Below are positions 6,029 through 6,156 of a stretch of DNA of 6,156 nt, in pieces. The position numbers were made by a program, and so were the translations under genes. The stretch is from Comamonadaceae bacterium (GTDB lineage Bacteria; Pseudomonadota; Gammaproteobacteria; Burkholderiales; Burkholderiaceae_C). Location of the stretch: assembly GCA_027490555.1 (NCBI GenBank), contig JAIXXW010000212.1, positions 1 through 6,156 on the forward strand, written 5' to 3'. A model generated the notes under the pieces. The model ran no database searches, had not been told where the DNA came from, and saw only the letters and a program-made list of their open reading frames with translations. The stretch's first letter is position 1. Each line of letters starts with the position of its first letter.

Positions 6029-6156
6029 GGTGACCGAGCCTCCATCTTCAGGGTCTGAACCTGGCCATGCAGGTCACGCACTTGCATCTCGTCCTGGCCG
6101 ATGCGCCAGACCCGGTGCCCTTCCTGACTGATCTGCCGACCTTCCTGGACACGAAA
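6025..6156 (-). CDS. pilP: PilP-like pilus assembly protein, C-terminal 43 residues only
   Basis: The frame is open from the window's right edge to a TGA overlapping the pilQ start. The 43 visible residues begin FRVQEGRQISQEGHRVWRIG and end LKMEARSP. Against the typical PilP end as I remember it (YRV..G.YMGQN.GRV..I, then a beta strand), the register fits: an aromatic followed by RV, then G, HRV and I, then alternating strand residues DEMQVRDL. The glycine-rich YMGQN-type motif and the later acidic W.ER segment are not present as such. It therefore looks like a diverged PilP/HofP homology-region domain, related in fold to GspC. Position immediately before pilQ supports the call. PilP is normally an inner-membrane lipoprotein that contacts PilQ; that end of the protein lies outside the window. 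Confidence 0.6.
   Translation of the reverse strand, partial: FRVQEGRQISQEGHRVWRIGQDEMQVRDLHGQVQTLKMEARSP
6039..6043 (-). promoter_or_regulatory. Ribosome binding site of pilQ
   Basis: GGAGG on the minus strand lies 10 bases before the pilQ ATG at 6028, inside the last codons of the upstream pilP-like gene. It is the clearest Shine-Dalgarno in the window and fixes the pilQ start, together with the ATGA overlap. Confidence 0.7.

Noticed and set aside
4598..6058. Plus-strand open frame of 486 codons opposite pilQ, longer than pilQ itself
   Set aside because: The translation is rich in His, Gln, Arg and Gly with no recognisable domain. It mirrors the codon pattern of pilQ in GC-rich DNA, where antisense frames often stay open by chance.

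Overview
The window looks like ordinary chromosomal DNA from a GC-rich betaproteobacterium, most likely Burkholderiales and perhaps Comamonadaceae-like. The basis is the pilP-pilQ-aroK-aroB-dgt gene order, the G/C-biased third codon positions and the wording of the PilQ, AroB and Dgt proteins. No species can be named from the sequence alone. I see no mobile element, RNA gene, CRISPR array or sign of recent transfer.

All seven genes lie on the minus strand and are transcribed from high to low coordinates. In that order they are: the C-terminal end of a PilP-like pilus assembly protein (cut by the window's right edge), a short PilQ-type secretin, shikimate kinase (aroK), 3-dehydroquinate synthase (aroB), a dGTPase-family HD phosphohydrolase (dgt), a 12-helix major facilitator transporter, and a DUF1415 protein whose C-terminus is cut by the left edge. 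Together they fill the window. The largest gap is about 50 bases (pilQ to aroK). Three junctions are four-base stop/start overlaps: pilP/pilQ ATGA, dgt/MFS GTGA and MFS/DUF1415 ATGA. The aroB stop is 5 bases from the dgt start. This is the layout of one long operon, or of two or three nested transcription units.

Functionally the operon is mixed. The pil genes serve type IV pilus assembly or DNA uptake at the outer membrane. AroB and AroK are steps 2 and 5 of the shikimate pathway to chorismate. Dgt adjusts dNTP pools. The transporter and DUF1415 protein have no assigned substrate or role. The pil-aroK-aroB linkage is a widely conserved gammaproteobacterial and betaproteobacterial arrangement.

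Points worth a second look are: the secretin lacks the peptidoglycan-binding AMIN region usual in betaproteobacterial PilQ; the PilP tail is degenerate; the same 9-mer (CTACACTTG, containing a -10-like TACACT) lies just upstream of both the aroK and aroB starts; and a hairpin abuts the aroB ATG. I found no convincing undescribed system here.
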